Origin: Cyclostephanos tholiformis
Taxonomy: Eukaryota > Bacillariophyta > Thalassiosirophyceae > Thalassiosirales > Thalassiosiraceae
Reading direction: 5' to 3'
Length of the DNA: 10,542 nt
NCBI GenBank assembly: GCA_036939975.1
Contig: JALLPB010001253.1
Coordinates: forward strand, 1 to 10,542
A model generated the notes under the pieces. It made no database searches and was not told the DNA's origin. It worked only from the letters and a program-made list of their open reading frames with translations. Positions 7,908 to 10,542 of this stretch are shown here, piece by piece. The position numbers were made by a program, and so were the translations under genes. The number at the start of each line of letters is the position of its first letter. Positions within the stretch are counted from its first letter, which is position 1.

Positions 7908-9404
7908 TTAAAAAAATTTTTTTTTATCCAGACCGTTGTCGTCGTCGCTGTTGAGCCAGCCATCAGGAATAACATCTCTGTCAATACTCACCTTGAAAAC
8001 ACCCCCTCTGGCCGGCATTTTGACGCCACGTTTAAGATATTCCACCCGTTTGATATCTGTTGCTCTCATACCACTGTCTTGTCCAAAGGCTGCAACTGCT
8101 CGTTGAAAATCTGAATCGCACCGTTGGGACAACGTTGTGTCATATGTCCTACCCAACTCGACTATTGCAATTGCCATGTTTTTAGTGAAGCCGGGTGGTA
8201 GGGACTTAAGGGTTTGAATCTCATCGTCATCAAGCCCCCCACTCTTCATAACATCGATATGACGATTCTCATCGGGATATGTTCGTTGGCCTACATGAAG
8301 AAGCATCCTAGTCCCCTCTGGGTAGGGAGTGAACATAGTTCCATTTCTTGTTTCGATCGTTTTGTATCCATTGCTGAGCAGTGCGGCAAACGGCATGTTC
8401 ATGCTAAATACTCGCATGTTCACATAATTTTCCCCATCTTTCTTGGTAAGCTCAATATTCTTCGCAGCAACTTTTTTGCGTCTTAGGTCGGTGGAGATTG
8501 TAAATGTTATTTCATCACCTTCCTCGACGTCACTCCCTTCCGGCAGTGCGCTAAAATGGAAGAATACATCGCTCCTCTGTCGACGACCTGAGGACTGAAT
8601 GAATCCAAATCTTTTCTCCCTATTTATGTATTTCACTCTGCCGCCAAGACGCTCATTTGGATCCGCGGTCTCGATAATTGTGATGGAGTTATCCCACTCG
8701 ACGATAGTGCCTGGAGTTTTGTGAGATGACCAATCTCGATAATGTCCGAGTGCATTCGTCCATATGGAATAGTCGGACAACCCATTGGGACAATGCACGG
8801 ATAGCACACCCAATGATGACACGGGCTCGCAGTTACCGAATTTTCCGTCTCGATTATCATCGAAGAATATCATCTCGCCGTAATCAATGCCCGACATGCC
8901 CCTAAGATTCGAAAAGTGCCGCCTTTTGTCACCCGGGAAAATTTCGACGTAATCGAAAATCTCTCTCAATTCGAATTGGTCCAGGAGACGATGCGCCCAA
9001 TCTACGGACTTCGTCCTGGAGGCGATGGCGAATTTGGTATTTGGAAAATTGCCATTTTTTATCTGTTGGATGATATAATTCGCCGCGGGAAATAGATGAA
9101 CATCCTGGTGCGCGACGGGATACCGATTGGACCGTTGGATGTTGCGCAATTGATATAGCTCCGGAGTCCACAGGGTATTGTCCAGATCGAACACGACGAG
9201 TGACGGAACTGCACCAACCGTGAGGGAGGGGGTGGCCGCGGTCGTCGCGGACCCATAAGAGCCCTTGGGTGTAAAACTGCTGCAACGACGGGCGGGGACG
9301 TGACGAGGGTGGTAGGATGTGGGTCTCATGAAGGCTGACCCCGCGCGAAGGATATTTGTCAAGAGGATAACTACATGACGCACACTGCTGGAAGAGGGGT
9401 TCAT
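7908..9404 (-). CDS. Plastid-targeted MDP-1-like HAD phosphatase fused to cold-shock and ASCH domains
   Basis: A single open frame of 498 aa. Residues 9-27 form a hydrophobic signal-peptide-like segment ending AGSAF|MRP. This resembles the ASAFAP motif with Phe at the cleavage site that directs proteins into diatom complex plastids; a basic, hydroxylated transit-like stretch follows (28-60). Domain 1 (about 68-225) is an MDP-1/acid-phosphatase HAD fold: VVFDLDNTLW with Asp73 and Asp75, IASRTKS (Ser129), FPGDKRRHF (Lys160) and MIFFDDN (Asp182, Asp183). Domain 2 (about 250-318) is a cold-shock domain with RNP1-like KRFGFIQ (264-270) and RNP2-like VFFHFS (280-285). Domain 3 (about 329-475) resembles ASCH, with NGYKTIETR (345-353). 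MDP-1 enzymes are Mg-dependent phosphatases; CSD and ASCH bind nucleic acid, so an RNA-linked phosphatase in the plastid is inferred. ATG at 9404 has A at -3 and places the signal peptide at the very N-terminus. The tail KKKFF comes from a homopolymer and may vary. Confidence 0.88.
   Translation of the reverse strand: MNPSSSSVRHVVILLTNILRAGSAFMRPTSYHPRHVPARRCSSFTPKGSYGSATTAATPSLTVGAVPSLVVFDLDNTLWTPELYQLRNIQRSNRYPVAHQDVHLFPAANYIIQQIKNGNFPNTKFAIASRTKSVDWAHRLLDQFELREIFDYVEIFPGDKRRHFSNLRGMSGIDYGEMIFFDDNRDGKFGNCEPVSSLGVLSVHCPNGLSDYSIWTNALGHYRDWSSHKTPGTIVEWDNSITIIETADPNERLGGRVKYINREKRFGFIQSSGRRQRSDVFFHFSALPEGSDVEEGDEITFTISTDLRRKKVAAKNIELTKKDGENYVNMRVFSMNMPFAALLSNGYKTIETRNGTMFTPYPEGTRMLLHVGQRTYPDENRHIDVMKSGGLDDDEIQTLKSLPPGFTKNMAIAIVELGRTYDTTLSQRCDSDFQRAVAAFGQDSGMRATDIKRVEYLKRGVKMPARGGVFKVSIDRDVIPDGWLNSDDDNGLDKKKFF
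7910..7925. repeat. A7T9 homopolymer junction at the phosphatase 3' end
   Basis: Seven A followed by nine T on the plus strand encode the terminal KKKFF and the stop of the minus-strand gene. The tract is symmetric and could help 3'-end formation on either strand. It is also a likely place for indel errors, so the last few residues are uncertain. Confidence 0.6.
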
Positions 9405-9431
9405 ATTTACTATATCTCTTTACCAGGAAAA

Positions 9432-9447
9432 GGACGCATATGCGTCC
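9432..9447. promoter_or_regulatory. 16-bp perfect palindrome just upstream of the phosphatase fusion
   Basis: GGACGCATATGCGTCC is fully self-complementary and lies 27 bp upstream of the minus-strand start codon at 9404. Its position in the 5' UTR or proximal promoter makes a dimeric regulator site or an RNA hairpin possible. The assignment as regulatory is inference. Confidence 0.45.
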
Positions 9448-9503
9448 ACAAACACATAAAGCTACAAACCTGTTAGGTAAATCGATTTATTTATGAAAAT
9501 CGA

Positions 9504-9584
9504 CAGAAAACCCCCCCCATATAATTATATCTGCAGAAAGCTGACAGTCTCAGCTTTCTAACGGTATATGGGTCTAGGGGTCTG
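9504..9584. repeat. Nested inverted repeat, about 81 nt (MITE-like or structured RNA)
   Basis: Four stems nest in order: CAGA/TCTG (9504-9507 with 9581-9584), CCCC/GGGG (9511-9514 with 9577-9580), CCCATATA/TATATGGG (9516-9523 with 9565-9572) and AGAAAGCTGA/TCAGCTTTCT (9535-9544 with 9550-9559, loop CAGTC). CGA flanks both ends (9501-9503 and 9585-9587), which could be a 3-bp target duplication. It may be a miniature transposon or a folded transcript. Confidence 0.55.
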
Positions 9585-9732
9585 CGACAGGTTCGTCATA
9601 AGTGAAAATGCATTCGCACACAGGGTATGAGAAAGCAATTTTGTGATTTTTTGTTTGTGTTTGGTCACAAATGGCTCTCCCAAAATTGACTTTAGCGTAC
9701 TATTCCTTTGTACATCTACAGCAATCCCTATC

Positions 9733-9750
9733 TCAATTCAATTGAATTGA
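9733..9750. repeat. 18-bp perfect palindrome
   Basis: TCAATTCAATTGAATTGA is fully self-complementary and built from overlapping CAATT/AATTG units. It lies 100-230 bp upstream of the candidate starts of the partial gene at the right edge, so a regulatory role is possible but untested. Confidence 0.55.
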
Positions 9751-9886
9751 ATCGATGCCCGATCCCATCGACGATACTGCTGCTTCTAAACCCCACACCT
9801 GCCCCCCCCGAGCACAAATGATGTGCAAAGACCGAATGCATTGGGGGTGATGTCTGGCACCGCCGGCAATGGCATGATGGCTCAGC

Positions 9887-9911
9887 GGGGGGGGTGTTTT
9901 CATACCCCCCC
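9887..9911. repeat. G8/C7 hairpin-forming tract
   Basis: GGGGGGGG at 9887-9894 and CCCCCCC at 9905-9911 are separated by TGTTTTCATA and can form a strong hairpin. If translation of the following frame starts at 9850 this lies inside the coding sequence; if it starts at 9964 it lies in the 5' UTR. Confidence 0.5.
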
Positions 9912-9963
9912 ACGACAGCTTAGAATTTTACCTGGAACTGCTGCTGGAAGTGGAATCTTGTTG

Positions 9964-10542
9964 ATGATGACCTCAAGCAGATCAGTGACCTCAAATGACA
10001 TCGCCGCGATCATCACCACATCTGCCTCTGTGTCAACGTCTCCTGCCAACGCCACTACCCCCCAGGCAGGGAGGAAATGGCCAGCATCCTCATCTGCCTT
10101 GGATGATAATTCCTCATCCCCCTTGTCCCCCAGCAAACAGTATCCAGATTACTCTGTCACTAGTAAGAGTAGTGGCGATAGCATAGCTTCCACTGATGAT
10201 TCTGTGCAATGGGAAGCTGAGGGGGAACAAATTCTTGCAGTGCATATGCTCAAAAGGGAGGAGGAAGCAGTGGCAGTGGACGCTGAGGTGAGCGACACTA
10301 TCACCAAGATTGAAGAATTTATGCTTAGTGGTGAGGATGTCAATGCCAACATGACAAGGACAGAGGACGAACGACCAGTTTACGAAAGTGTTGTCTATCC
10401 ATTTATGCCGACTATGACAAAAACGCTGCAGGACCTTGCCAGGGAGATGGGGCTACAGTACACAGGGACGATGCAAGTACTGTGGGATTGCATCACACGA
10501 TCCGGCCACCTTGGAATTGTCAGGATGGCCAAGGATGGACAA
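9964..10542 (+). CDS. Partial gene (3' end outside window) with SAP-like segment
   Basis: The frame is open from 9790 to the end of the window without a stop. I chose the paired ATGs at 9964/9967 because the sequence becomes evenly coding there; ATG at 9850 in the same frame is an alternative that would add 38 residues across the G8/C7 hairpin. The 193 visible residues comprise a Ser/Thr-rich disordered stretch (1-80), an acidic Glu/Asp-rich helix-forming part (81-137) and a segment at about 149-181, MTKTLQDLAREMGLQYTGT then VLWDCI, with the spacing of a SAP motif (helix, GL, xGT, helix), usually DNA-binding. The canonical Lys after GT is Met here. No catalytic domain is visible because the gene is cut by the window edge. 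A transposon-derived or chromatin protein are both possible; I cannot decide. Confidence 0.6.
   Translation, partial: MMTSSRSVTSNDIAAIITTSASVSTSPANATTPQAGRKWPASSSALDDNSSSPLSPSKQYPDYSVTSKSSGDSIASTDDSVQWEAEGEQILAVHMLKREEEAVAVDAEVSDTITKIEEFMLSGEDVNANMTRTEDERPVYESVVYPFMPTMTKTLQDLAREMGLQYTGTMQVLWDCITRSGHLGIVRMAKDGQ

Larger units (their letters stand above)
9405..9849. other. Non-coding region rich in palindromes and homopolymer C tracts
   Basis: No supported gene in these 445 bp. They hold the phosphatase 5' UTR and promoter, a 16-bp palindrome (9432-9447), a 10-bp palindrome AAATCGATTT (9479-9488), a nested inverted repeat (9504-9584), an 18-bp palindrome (9733-9750) and C8 tracts at 9511-9518 and about 9802-9809. 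The density of self-complementary sequence is higher than elsewhere in the window. The part from about 9600 to 9720 shows nothing recognisable. Confidence 0.55.

Noticed and set aside
9900..10352. Minus-strand frames of 78 and 67 aa
   Set aside because: Both are antisense to the longer plus-strand frame that continues to the window end.

Overview
The window looks like nuclear DNA from a eukaryotic alga with a complex red plastid, most likely a diatom. The signs are: a short spliceosomal intron with GTAAGT, CTAAC and a pyrimidine-tract CAG; a TFIID/SAGA subunit gene (TAF12); a mitochondrial-type condensing enzyme with low-complexity insertions; and a protein whose N-terminus carries a signal peptide followed by an ASAFAP-like plastid-import motif (GSAF). 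No rRNA, tRNA, CRISPR array or bacterial operon structure was seen. The species assignment is inference.

Layout, left to right. 1-236: AT-rich flank with a 14-bp palindrome and short direct repeats. 237-1958 (+): beta-ketoacyl-ACP synthase of the mitochondrial OXSM/FabF type. 2151-3533 (-): TAF12, convergent with the synthase. 3534-3643: a 110-bp divergent promoter region. 3644-7760 (+): a very large, unrecognised, nuclear-looking protein with one 82-nt intron (6863-6944) and an apparent frame break near its 3' end (about 7700-7720). 7908-9404 (-): a three-domain fusion, MDP-1-type HAD phosphatase plus cold-shock domain plus ASCH domain, with a plastid-targeting leader. 9405-9849: non-coding DNA rich in palindromes, including an 81-nt nested inverted repeat. 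9850/9964-10542 (+): the start of an open frame that runs off the window and ends in a SAP-like segment.

Genes alternate in orientation (convergent, divergent, convergent, divergent) with short spacers, as in compact algal genomes. They do not form one pathway: organellar fatty-acid synthesis, transcription initiation, an unknown nuclear protein and a plastid RNA-associated phosphatase candidate sit together as unrelated housekeeping-type neighbours. GC content and GC-ending codons fall from left to right inside the large gene, reaching a low around the convergent ends near 6900-7920.

The strongest leads are the plastid-targeted phosphatase/CSD/ASCH fusion, the 3' frame break in the large gene, the duplicated short motif at the N-terminus of TAF12, and the nested inverted repeat at 9504-9584.
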